From Nocardia paucivorans NBRC 100373 (GTDB taxonomy: Bacteria; Actinomycetota; Actinomycetes; Mycobacteriales; Mycobacteriaceae): a DNA stretch of 60,181 bases. Position 1 is the first letter of the stretch. Each line of letters starts with the position of its first letter. The notes beneath the pieces were generated by a model. It did no database searches, was not told the origin of the DNA, and saw nothing but the letters and a program-made list of their open reading frames with translations. Made by a program: the position numbers and the translations under genes. Of the stretch, positions 16,223-23,942 are shown in pieces. The stretch is from NCBI RefSeq assembly GCF_000308675.1, contig NZ_BAGE01000125.1, positions 1-60,181 of the forward strand. Direction: 5' to 3'.

Positions 16223-17472
16223 GCTTCTGCTCCGAGGCGTGGCGGCAGGTCGCCTCGCGACTGGAAAACGCGGCCGGTCGGATCGGCCGGCTCCTGCATC
16301 GGAACATCGACGACGGTGTGGTGCAACCCGCCACCACCGCCGCCACCCACCTGCCCGACGAAACCCGGCGAGCCGCCGAACTGCTTCGCGGCTCGCTACG
16401 CGATGAGCCCCACTCCCGCGAACAACCCGGTACGAGCCCCGACCTCACGACGCGGCTCAACGATCGCCGGCCCTTGTGCGAGGTGATCGATGGTCGGCAG
16501 CGGGAAGTGTTCGGCCACCTGGCGAGTGTCGCTCGATACGACACCCCCGGCGGTGGTCGTATCTGGTACAGCGCGCAGATACACACGCGAGACCCCGCGC
16601 ACCCGCAGTACCCGGTGATACGGAGCGCGTTCGACCGGTTCATGTCCGAACCCAACGGCCGCGGACGTATCGCCCTCAACGAACAGAACGATATTCCCGA
16701 CGATATCCGTGAACTCGATCTGGACGACGCGGTCCGGCGAGGCGATCACTATCACGTCAAACGGCTCGCCCTGGAACACGGTATCCGCGGCGAACGCGGC
16801 GACGTCGGTCTCACCGACTTCGTCACCACCATCGATCCCGGACGGGAACCGCTCCACCATCTGTGGTATTTCCTCACCCAGGTCAAACGTATGCAAAGAG
16901 ACGGGTATCCCGAGGATCGGATCATGGCGGAGCTGCGCGAATGGGTGCCCGGCGAGGACGCCCGCCTGCGGGAAAGCGGACGGTGGCCCAATCCCGACGG
17001 GCCCCGGCACCTGACATTCGACGGCATGCTCGCCTGGCACGAGAAATATCTCGGCGAACCTTTCGACCCCAATAGGCCCGTGCAGGACATGCTCAACCCG
17101 GACAGGATCGATAGCACCAACCCGGTCAACGAGATAGCGCGTTATCGGGTCAACGAACGCGAAACCGCCATCCTGGACTGCATCGACGACCGGAGCAACC
17201 GAGGATACGACGTATTCGCCGGTTACGGCGCCGGCCACTACACCATTCAACGCGAGTTCCTGGCCCAGAGATACGGCGAGCCGCTGATATATCGTCCCGG
17301 GCAGCTGAGCGGGGAATTGCTGACGGGTGCCACGAACCCGACGCCCGACGATATTCGCCACGGCATCGCCGCCGTGGAAAACCGGATCGCGGAAGCGGAC
17401 AACCCGGTCGACAAACAGCTCCTGTCGGAGGAACTGCGGACACTGCGACACGAACTGGAACAACGAAGCTGA
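16219..17472 (+). CDS. Uncharacterised protein, possible TraB/ChaN/TIKI-like fold
   Basis: 417 aa from the GTG at 16219 (a TTG at 16126 would add 31 residues). No signal peptide. After a charged, poorly conserved first ~90 residues come RIWYSAQIHTRDPAHPQYPVI, ALNEQND, and near residue 330 RETAILDCIDDRSNRGYDVF, followed by AGYGAGHYTIQREFL. The pairing of an early acidic/Asn-Asp motif with a late R-x-x-x-I…G-A-G-H motif resembles the TraB/ChaN/TIKI hydrolase superfamily. This is a fold guess from motif order. The gene is divergent from the ESX-type operon with ~270 bp between. Confidence 0.4.
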   Translation: MSFCSEAWRQVASRLENAAGRIGRLLHRNIDDGVVQPATTAATHLPDETRRAAELLRGSLRDEPHSREQPGTSPDLTTRLNDRRPLCEVIDGRQREVFGHLASVARYDTPGGGRIWYSAQIHTRDPAHPQYPVIRSAFDRFMSEPNGRGRIALNEQNDIPDDIRELDLDDAVRRGDHYHVKRLALEHGIRGERGDVGLTDFVTTIDPGREPLHHLWYFLTQVKRMQRDGYPEDRIMAELREWVPGEDARLRESGRWPNPDGPRHLTFDGMLAWHEKYLGEPFDPNRPVQDMLNPDRIDSTNPVNEIARYRVNERETAILDCIDDRSNRGYDVFAGYGAGHYTIQREFLAQRYGEPLIYRPGQLSGELLTGATNPTPDDIRHGIAAVENRIAEADNPVDKQLLSEELRTLRHELEQRS

Positions 17473-17561
17473 CACCCATCGACACCGGCGGTAGCACCGC
17501 GCCCGATGCCGAGCGGTCCGTTTCCGGAAAACTCGACCGGCTGCGGCGATAATCGGTGGCG

Positions 17562-18296
17562 ATGAACTCCGACGACGTATTCACCGAGGACGGGATCGCC
17601 GCACCCACCGGCCTGGCCGGTCTGTGGGCCGTTCGGCACGGGCGGAGCACGGCCAACGACCTCTACGCCGACCCGACCGTGGACGCGCCCATCCCCGGGG
17701 TGGATGCCGAGGTGGAGTTGTCCGAGCTCGGGGTGGAGCAGGCGACCGCGCTCGGGCACTGGTGGGCGGGAACGGATCGGTCGCAGCGACCCGATCTGGT
17801 TTTCTGTTCGCCGTATCGGCGGACCCGGCGGACGTGGGAGATCATGGCGCGCACGGCCCGCACGGTGGACCCGACCCTGGGTGAGGTGCGGGCGCGCATC
17901 GACGAGCGGCTGCGCGACCGCGAGATGGGTGTGTTCGAACTGTTCCCACCCGCCGCGCTCCGGGCCCGGGCGCCGGAGGAGGGGGCGCGTCGGGAACGGG
18001 TGGGGACCTGGGTGTATCGGCCGCCGGGTGGGGAGTCGTTGGCCGATGTGGTGCTGCGGGTGCGCGGGTTTCTGATCGATCTGGAGCGGGTGGCCGCCGG
18101 ACGGCGCGTGCTGCTCGTCACCCACGACGCGGTGGTGACCGCCCTCCGGTATATCGCCGCGGGGTTGGGGGCGCCCGCGCCGAAAGGATTGGATCCGGTG
18201 CCGAACGCCTCGGTGTCACAGTGGCGAAACGAAGGTGGGTCATTGATCCTCGCCCAATGGGGGAGGATCACGCACCTCGAGGGTGGAACCACGTGA
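17562..18296 (+). CDS. Histidine phosphatase superfamily protein
   Basis: 244 aa. The RHG motif (AVRHGRSTAND, near residue 28) carries the phosphorylated histidine, and the second histidine is in LLVTHDAVVTALRY (near residue 188). The arginine in CSPYRRTRRTWEIM and the glutamate in DREMGVFEL complete the phosphoglycerate-mutase-like active site. It is cytoplasmic, and the substrate is unknown. Start ATG 17562 is preferred to GTG 17556. The length is slightly above the common ~200-220 because of an insertion around PPAALRARAPEEGARR. Confidence 0.85.
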   Translation: MNSDDVFTEDGIAAPTGLAGLWAVRHGRSTANDLYADPTVDAPIPGVDAEVELSELGVEQATALGHWWAGTDRSQRPDLVFCSPYRRTRRTWEIMARTARTVDPTLGEVRARIDERLRDREMGVFELFPPAALRARAPEEGARRERVGTWVYRPPGGESLADVVLRVRGFLIDLERVAAGRRVLLVTHDAVVTALRYIAAGLGAPAPKGLDPVPNASVSQWRNEGGSLILAQWGRITHLEGGTT

Positions 18297-18554
18297 TTCG
18301 GTGAGGACAACGACCCGGAGATGGACGCGGCGAGCCTGATGCCGTATTCGGAATCGTCGGTGCGGTAATCGCAGCGTCGCGCCCTCGCGCGAATCGATAG
18401 GATGTCGACCGCCGTTCGAGCGGTTTGTTTTGCGTACGAATTGTCAAATATCAGGCGGGCATTTCACCCATCCGGGAATGGTGACTGCCCGTTGAACACC
18501 AGATCGACCATCCCGGTATGAGAACCGCGCCATGGGCGCGGACAAGGAGGATAC
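18297..18554. other. Intergenic region without recognised genes
   Basis: 258 bp with relatively low GC toward its end (AATTGTCAAATAT near 18440), the likely promoter area of the secreted-protein gene at 18555. No operator or RNA structure was recognised. Confidence 0.3.
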
Positions 18555-18848
18555 GTGCGATTCATCAAAGCCGGCGTCGCCGCCGTGACACTGGCCGCCG
18601 CAACCGCGGCCGCGGCAGCTCCGGCATACGCCGACGAGCCCGCGCCCCCGCCGGAAGGGCCGCGTGAGATCATCTCGATCGATATCAACCTGCTGGGATG
18701 CTCCATCGGCGCCGGACTGGGCGCCGACCTACTGCTCTCACTCGGAACCGGTTCCAGCGCCGGCTCCGGCTCGTCCGCATCCGTCGGCGTCAACCAGGGC
18801 TTGGCGACCCGCCTGCGCGCCGTCGGCTGCCTGCCCTGGGAACGCTGA
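18555..18848 (+). CDS. Small secreted protein
   Basis: 97 aa from the GTG at 18555, preceded by the strong site AAGGAGG. A Sec signal peptide ends at PAYA|DE (about residue 26). The mature ~70-aa part has a Pro-rich start, then a Gly/Ser-rich stretch (GTGSSAGSGSSASVG) between two cysteines (LLGCSIG, VGCLPW) that could form a disulfide. Similar short exported proteins are common in Nocardia. The function is unknown. Confidence 0.75.
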   Translation: MRFIKAGVAAVTLAAATAAAAAPAYADEPAPPPEGPREIISIDINLLGCSIGAGLGADLLLSLGTGSSAGSGSSASVGVNQGLATRLRAVGCLPWER

Positions 18849-18991
18849 TCCGTCGGGGCCCTGTCGCGCGTTCGGCGGGGCCCCTGGTCGCCGGTCGCGC
18901 TGCCTTGTGAATTCCGTACGCACAGATCTGAAAAGCGTTTTCGCGCTATTGTTCTGAGCGGAGAACTCCGGGTTGGGGAGGGCGGCAGTCG

Positions 18992-19708
18992 GTGGCCACG
19001 CAGCAGGAACAGACGTCCCGGCCGGACGATGAGCGGCGCGATACGGAAAGACGGTCCGAGAGACCTTGGTATCGCAAGCCCGAGTGGCTGATCACGACCG
19101 TGATCGCGGTGATCGGCATCATCGTGTCGGTGGTGATCGAAGTCGTGTCCGACGACGATCCGGCTCTGCCCCCGATAACGGTTGTGCCCTCGGTGCCGTC
19201 GGCCGGCGCGCTCCCGGAGACCACAGCGACAGCCGCGCCCCCGACAACGACTGCGCCGAACGACGATCCACGCTGGAACCGGGTGTACTCGCACGTTCAG
19301 TTGGATATTCCGGCTTCCCACAAAATCGAAAGAGGCGGATGTCTGGCCACTATCGTATTGTGGGACAAGCCGTTTCCCACTGTGCACACCAATGCGAACC
19401 AAACCGGCGATTTGACGTTCTCTCGGAGCTGTCGGGACGACACCGGTCCGAGGATCTCCGGCCCGCTTCGGACAGCGCCTGCCGCAGAGCCGTCACCACA
19501 ACTGTGTTACGAGATTGCGGAGGGCCCGGAGAACCCCAAGAACAATTGGGGAATAACCAATGTGATTTTCCGTGGCCAAGCGGGGGACGCGTTCTGCGTA
19601 ATCACGCACGGAAACAATCTGCTGTGGTTCTCGGTGCTCGAGCGCAGTGAAAGCGACTCGGAGCTGTTGTACCGCATCGAAGCGTCCCTGTGGATGCGGC
19701 GAGCCTAG
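18992..19708 (+). CDS. Membrane-anchored extracytoplasmic protein
   Basis: 238 aa from the GTG at 18992. A charged cytoplasmic head (residues 1-33) precedes one membrane helix (WLITTVIAVIGIIVSVVIEVV), then a Pro/Thr/Ala linker and a ~150-aa external domain with four cysteines (GGCLAT, SRSCRD, QLCYEI, DAFCVI), suggesting two disulfides. No family was recognised. Its stop overlaps the stop of the convergent TetR gene. Confidence 0.65.
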   Translation: MATQQEQTSRPDDERRDTERRSERPWYRKPEWLITTVIAVIGIIVSVVIEVVSDDDPALPPITVVPSVPSAGALPETTATAAPPTTTAPNDDPRWNRVYSHVQLDIPASHKIERGGCLATIVLWDKPFPTVHTNANQTGDLTFSRSCRDDTGPRISGPLRTAPAAEPSPQLCYEIAEGPENPKNNWGITNVIFRGQAGDAFCVITHGNNLLWFSVLERSESDSELLYRIEASLWMRRA

Positions 19709-20355
19709 GTTCCGGGCAGGTTTCCCGCAGGGAGGCGGCGGCCGAATCCGTCGAGCAGGGCGGTGAGGCCGACGTCGAAATGGTCGGTGCCGGCGGCTGC
19801 GTCGGCGGCCGCGGCGAGTGGGGTGTAGTCGGGGGAATCGGGGGCCGGTTTGCGGCTGCGGCCGGTCACGGCCGTCGCCCAGCCGATGACGTGCCCGATC
19901 GTGTATTCGCGGAGGCAGCGGGTGAGCTGCATGGCGACCGTCGGGGTGAATCCGGCGTCGCGCAGCCGGTTGATCATGCGGTCACCGATCTCGATCGCGG
20001 CGGGGTCGCGCACCGGGCGGGTGGCGAACACCGACACCGCGTGCGGGTGGCGTCGCAGGGTGGTGCGCATCCGTTCGGCGTAACCGCGCAGCAGTTGTCG
20101 CCAAGCGGACTGCCAGGCAAGGGTGTCGAGGTCCATCTCGACGAACAGCCGCACCGCTACCGCGTCGAACAGGTCCTGTTGATCGGTGACATGCCGATAG
20201 GCGGCCATCGGATCGACACCGAGCGCGGCGGCGAGTTTGCGCATCGAGAACCCGTCGAGGCCGGTCTCGTCGATCACCGACAGGGCCGCTGCCGCAATGT
20301 ATTCGCGATTCAAGGTGGTTCGCAGCGTGCGTTGCGGTGTTTTTCGCGCGGTCAT
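19705..20355 (-). CDS. TetR-type regulator (TetR_C class)
   Basis: 216 aa. The helix-turn-helix is at residues ~15-60 (IAAAALSVIDETGLDGFSMRK…, AYRHVTDQQDLFDAV). The rest matches the tetracycline-repressor C-terminal ligand domain. The start is the ATG at 20355, which overlaps the TGA of the original end of the collapsed hydrolase gene. It is transcribed from the palindrome-containing promoter at 20740-20773 and presumably binds it, repressing itself. With the hydrolase broken, its remaining target may be itself alone. Confidence 0.85.
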   Translation of the reverse strand: MTARKTPQRTLRTTLNREYIAAAALSVIDETGLDGFSMRKLAAALGVDPMAAYRHVTDQQDLFDAVAVRLFVEMDLDTLAWQSAWRQLLRGYAERMRTTLRRHPHAVSVFATRPVRDPAAIEIGDRMINRLRDAGFTPTVAMQLTRCLREYTIGHVIGWATAVTGRSRKPAPDSPDYTPLAAAADAAAGTDHFDVGLTALLDGFGRRLPAGNLPGT

Positions 20356-20722
20356 GAGGTCAACTCCGTGAACGTCTCCAGCAGTCGTTGCGCGAATCCA
20401 CGGTGATGATCGCGCCGCTGCTGTTGCCGAACACCAGTGTCCGGTCGATGCCGTAGGCGTCCAGGATGGCCACGATATCGCCGGCCTGCGCGGCGACATG
20501 GATCTCGGCATCCGGTTCGGTGAACGCGCTGCGGGAATTGCCGCGCCGATCGAAGGTGATCACCGTGTAGTGGTCGGCCAACAGTCCGGCGACCTGCTCG
20601 TATACGGCCGCGTCACCGCCGCCCCCGGACACCAGGACCAACGCCGGGCCCGACCCGGCCGACTCGGTGTGTAACCAAGCACCGGCCGACTCGACCACCC
20701 GCACTGTTCGCTCTGCTGTCAC
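20352..20722 (-). pseudogene. Alpha/beta hydrolase collapsed by an internal deletion
   Basis: Start GTG 20722 (GGAGG upstream). It codes for an intact first ~115 residues of an α/β hydrolase (LVLVSGGGGDAAVYEQVAGLL…, FDRRGNSRS, nucleophile elbow FGNSSGAI). Directly after the elbow the frame ends in nonsense at 20360. In the next frame the DNA encodes FAQRLLETFTELTS followed by a TGA that overlaps the TetR ATG, the expected natural C-terminus. About 150 central codons have therefore been deleted. The Asp and His of the triad are gone. Confidence 0.75.
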
Positions 20723-20739
20723 CGGCACCTCCGTGGCGC

Positions 20740-20773
20740 TTGTCTACATCGTAGACAAGGTCTACAACGTAGA
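20740..20773. promoter_or_regulatory. Double TetR-family operator
   Basis: TTGTCTAC (20740-20747), ATC, GTAGACAA (20751-20758) is a perfect 19-bp palindrome. A second, shorter one, TCTAC-AAC-GTAGA, follows at 20761-20773. They sit just upstream of the hydrolase/TetR start, where a repressor would block transcription. They are a good candidate for the binding site of the TetR at 19705. Confidence 0.75.
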
Positions 20774-20810
20774 TTGAGGCCACGGTTCCGGAGAACATCG
20801 ACCCGGTGGG

Positions 20811-22112
20811 TCAGGTCCTGTCGGTGAGGAGGTCCTCGACGCCCGCCGCCGCCCGCAACAGAACATGCTCCCGCCACGGCGCCGACACCAGCTGCATCCC
20901 CACCGGCATCCCGCTTTCCGGATGAGTTCCGCAGGGCAGACTCATCGCCGGACCGCCGTAGAGGGACCAGGCGTAGGTGAATCGGGCGACGTCCCGAGTG
21001 GAGGCGGCCAGATCGACGGCATCGCGGCGGGGGACATCGGTGGGGATCGTGGGAGTCACGATCACATCCACGGATTCGAACAACTCGTCCACCCGGCGGC
21101 GGAACTCGCGGCGCAGGCGGTGCGCGGTGTCGGTGGTCTCGGGTGGGATGGACATCCCGATTCGCAGGCGGCGCAACACATCGGGGTCGATCGTCTCCGG
21201 GGCGTGCGCGATGCGTTCGGCGTGGACGGCGGCCGCCTCGGGATACATGATCTCGAGCATCCGCTCCTGGGCCTGCTCGGCGTCGGGAACGGTCACCGCA
21301 CGGACCTCCGCGCCGGCCGCGCGTATCCGGCGCAGCGCGGTATCGAGGACATGCGCCACGCCGGGATCGACGCCCTCGGCGAAATGACCGGTGGCCACAC
21401 CGATGCGCAGTCCACCCACACCGGTGTCGAGGAGCGCGTCCACCGGCACCGCCTCCGGCCATGGCGCACCCGAATCGTCGCGGTCGAGGACGGCGAGAAC
21501 CCGTGCGGCGGTTCGCACATCGGCAGCGATCGGGGTGACGGTGTCGAAGGTGGGGCTGACCGGCAGAACCCCCCGATTGGAGACCCGACCATGGGTGGGA
21601 CGAATACCGACGACCCCGTTGACGGCGGCCGGGATACGCCCGGAACCGCCGGTGTCGGTGCCGAGAGAGATATCGGTCAACCCGGCCGCCACCGCCACCG
21701 CCGACCCCGAACTGGAACCACCGGGGATACGCGCGAGGTCGCGGGCATTGCGGCAATCGCCGAACGCGGTATTGCGGCCGGTGACGCCCATGGCGAACTC
21801 GGCCATATTGTTCTTCGCCACCACCACCGCGCCCGCGCGTTCCAGCAGGGCCACGACCGTGGCGTGCTCGGCGGCGGGAACCGTTCCCGCATGGGCGGAA
21901 CCCGCCGTGGTCACCGCGCCCGCGAGATCGATATTGTCCTTCACCCCGGCGGTCAGCCCGTGCAGCGGACCTCTCGGTTCGGAGGCGGCGTCGAGCTCGT
22001 CGGCGCGGCGACGGGCCCGGTCGCCGAGGAGGGTGATCACCGACCGCAGGTCCGGATCGCGTTCCCGGATACGTCGCAGCTGCCGCTCGACGTGGTCGCG
22101 TATCTCACCCAC
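20811..22112 (-). CDS. Amidase (amidase-signature family)
   Basis: 433 aa from GTG 22112, with AAAGGAGG upstream. The Ser-cisSer-Lys triad is visible: Lys in GVKDNIDLAG (~residue 58), cis-Ser in the GGSSSGSA glycine-serine stretch (~132), and the nucleophile Ser in GTDTGGSGRIPA (~156). It hydrolyses an amide to acid and ammonia. As last gene of the catabolic operon, 15 bp after hyuB, it probably acts on a ring-opened half-amide. It is cytoplasmic. The substrate is unknown. Confidence 0.88.
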   Translation of the reverse strand: MGEIRDHVERQLRRIRERDPDLRSVITLLGDRARRRADELDAASEPRGPLHGLTAGVKDNIDLAGAVTTAGSAHAGTVPAAEHATVVALLERAGAVVVAKNNMAEFAMGVTGRNTAFGDCRNARDLARIPGGSSSGSAVAVAAGLTDISLGTDTGGSGRIPAAVNGVVGIRPTHGRVSNRGVLPVSPTFDTVTPIAADVRTAARVLAVLDRDDSGAPWPEAVPVDALLDTGVGGLRIGVATGHFAEGVDPGVAHVLDTALRRIRAAGAEVRAVTVPDAEQAQERMLEIMYPEAAAVHAERIAHAPETIDPDVLRRLRIGMSIPPETTDTAHRLRREFRRRVDELFESVDVIVTPTIPTDVPRRDAVDLAASTRDVARFTYAWSLYGGPAMSLPCGTHPESGMPVGMQLVSAPWREHVLLRAAAGVEDLLTDRT

Positions 22113-22127
22113 CTCGGCCTCCTTTCG

Positions 22128-23942
22128 CTACACCGTGGCCCGTGCCGAGCGCAGTCGGGCGGTGGCCGACTCGTCGACGCGCATGGTCTCGGGATCGATC
22201 ACCACCCCGTAGTGCCGCCGGGCGTCGTCGACGGTGACGAAATCGTCGAGGACGTCGTCGAGCACCATCGCCGGGTCCCGCAGATACGGGTCGCCGTATC
22301 CGCCGCCGGAGGGCATCTTGATCTCGAGCGTGTCACCGGCCGCGCACCGCTCCTGGGTGACCTTGGAGAACAGGAGCTCCTCCCGGTCGGTGCCCACATT
22401 GCGCACGAACGAACCCGACAATCCGTCGTGCCCGCCGGCCAACCCCTTCGGCGGATCGTTGCGGTTGTCGGCCTCCGAACCGAAGAAGGTGTCGGTGGTC
22501 ATCCGCCATTTGCGCACACTGCCGATACCGCCGCGGAACTGTCCGGGCGCCGGTGGTTCGTCGCGCAACTCGTAGCGTTCGGCGATCATCGCCCGATTGA
22601 GTTCCACCTCCTCGATGGGATTGTTGCGGGTGTTGGCCATCAACGCGTCGACGCAGTCCAGTCCGTCCTTGCCGTTGCGGCCGCCGTAGGAGCCCTCGTT
22701 GATCTCGATATAGACCCAGTAGGACTTACCGTCCTCGGCCAGACCGGAATAGGCGATGGCGCACAACGCCGCCGACGAACCGGCCACCGCCCGTTCGGGC
22801 AGCACATCCGCCAACGCCAGATTCATCGAGTCGAAAACCCGGTTGATCTGGGAGAAGCGGGCGAAACACGAGGCCGGGAAATCGGGGTTGAACAGCGACC
22901 CCTCCGGCGCGTAGGCCTTGGCCGGGCGGAAACAGCCGTCGTTCTGCGGCACGAACTCCTCGGTGAGGGCCTCGTCCAACAACAGGGTGCGCACCGCCGA
23001 GGCGACGGTCGGCAGCACCGAACCCTCGAACGGAACGTTGAACGCGGTGGGCACCTGATCGTGGGAACCGGTCAGATCCACCACGATATCGCCGTCGGCG
23101 ACCTTCACCTTCACCGCGACGGCCACCGGGATATCGCGGTTCTTGCCGTCGTCGTCGAGGTAGGACAGCGGTGCGCTGTATTCGCCCTCCGGGATCTGCC
23201 GAATCCGGCGGCGCAGCATGTCCTCGGAGTAGTCCATCCACCGATCGGCCGCCGACATCACCACATCCAGGCCGTACTTCTCCAACAAACCCGTGAAGCG
23301 ACGCTCACCCAGCCGAGCGCACGCGATCAGGGCCTCCAGATCGCCGGCGTTCTGCTCCGGGGTGCGCACATTGTCGAGGATGTGCTGGATCAGGGCGTCG
23401 TTGCGGACCCCGCCGTCGTAGATCTTGACGGCATCCATCAACTTGCCCTCGGCCCACACGTCGACGACATCCATGCACAGGCCCGGGAAATTGCCGCCGA
23501 TATCGGAGACGTGCCCGGTGCAGCCGGCGAACCCCACATGCCGACCCTCGAAGAAGATCGGGATGACGATGCCGTAATCGGGGGAGTGGGCCGCACCGTG
23601 ATACGGGTGGTTGTGCAGGATCACGTCACCGGGCTTGTAGGTGCCGGCCAGTTTGCGGTCGATACCGCGGATATAGGCGGGAATCGAACCGCAGTGCATC
23701 GGGGTGGAATCCGATTCGCACAATTCGCGGCCGTTGGTGTCGAAAATGCCGGCACCCAGGTCCTCGGATTCACGGATGAGGCTCGAATACGCCATCCGAT
23801 AGAGGATCTGCGCCATCTCCTTGGCGATCGAGTTCAGCGCGCCGCCGATCACGCGCAAGGTGATCGGGTCGACGTCGACCACCGTGAACGTATCGGGCCG
23901 CGTGCCCGCGAGCGAAACTCCGGCGGGATCGAGCTGCGTCAC
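22128..23942 (-). CDS. hyuB: Hydantoinase/oxoprolinase B subunit
   Basis: 604 aa from GTG 23942, overlapping the hyuA stop. It matches the Hydantoinase_B family across its length: DPITLRVIGGALNSIAKEMAQ at the start, DVILHNHPYHGAAHSPDYGI around residue 105, and C-terminal PSGGGYGDPYLRDP. With HyuA it forms the ATP-dependent enzyme that opens hydantoin, oxoproline or related cyclic amides, or carboxylates acetone or acetophenone in some relatives. The annotation cannot settle which. No frameshift or missing part is seen. Confidence 0.9.
   Translation of the reverse strand: MTQLDPAGVSLAGTRPDTFTVVDVDPITLRVIGGALNSIAKEMAQILYRMAYSSLIRESEDLGAGIFDTNGRELCESDSTPMHCGSIPAYIRGIDRKLAGTYKPGDVILHNHPYHGAAHSPDYGIVIPIFFEGRHVGFAGCTGHVSDIGGNFPGLCMDVVDVWAEGKLMDAVKIYDGGVRNDALIQHILDNVRTPEQNAGDLEALIACARLGERRFTGLLEKYGLDVVMSAADRWMDYSEDMLRRRIRQIPEGEYSAPLSYLDDDGKNRDIPVAVAVKVKVADGDIVVDLTGSHDQVPTAFNVPFEGSVLPTVASAVRTLLLDEALTEEFVPQNDGCFRPAKAYAPEGSLFNPDFPASCFARFSQINRVFDSMNLALADVLPERAVAGSSAALCAIAYSGLAEDGKSYWVYIEINEGSYGGRNGKDGLDCVDALMANTRNNPIEEVELNRAMIAERYELRDEPPAPGQFRGGIGSVRKWRMTTDTFFGSEADNRNDPPKGLAGGHDGLSGSFVRNVGTDREELLFSKVTQERCAAGDTLEIKMPSGGGYGDPYLRDPAMVLDDVLDDFVTVDDARRHYGVVIDPETMRVDESATARLRSARATV

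Noticed and set aside
16396..17475. 359-aa open frame on the minus strand
   Set aside because: Hydrophobic/Val-rich shadow of the plus-strand gene 16219-17472, which has the better protein-like composition and conserved-looking motifs.
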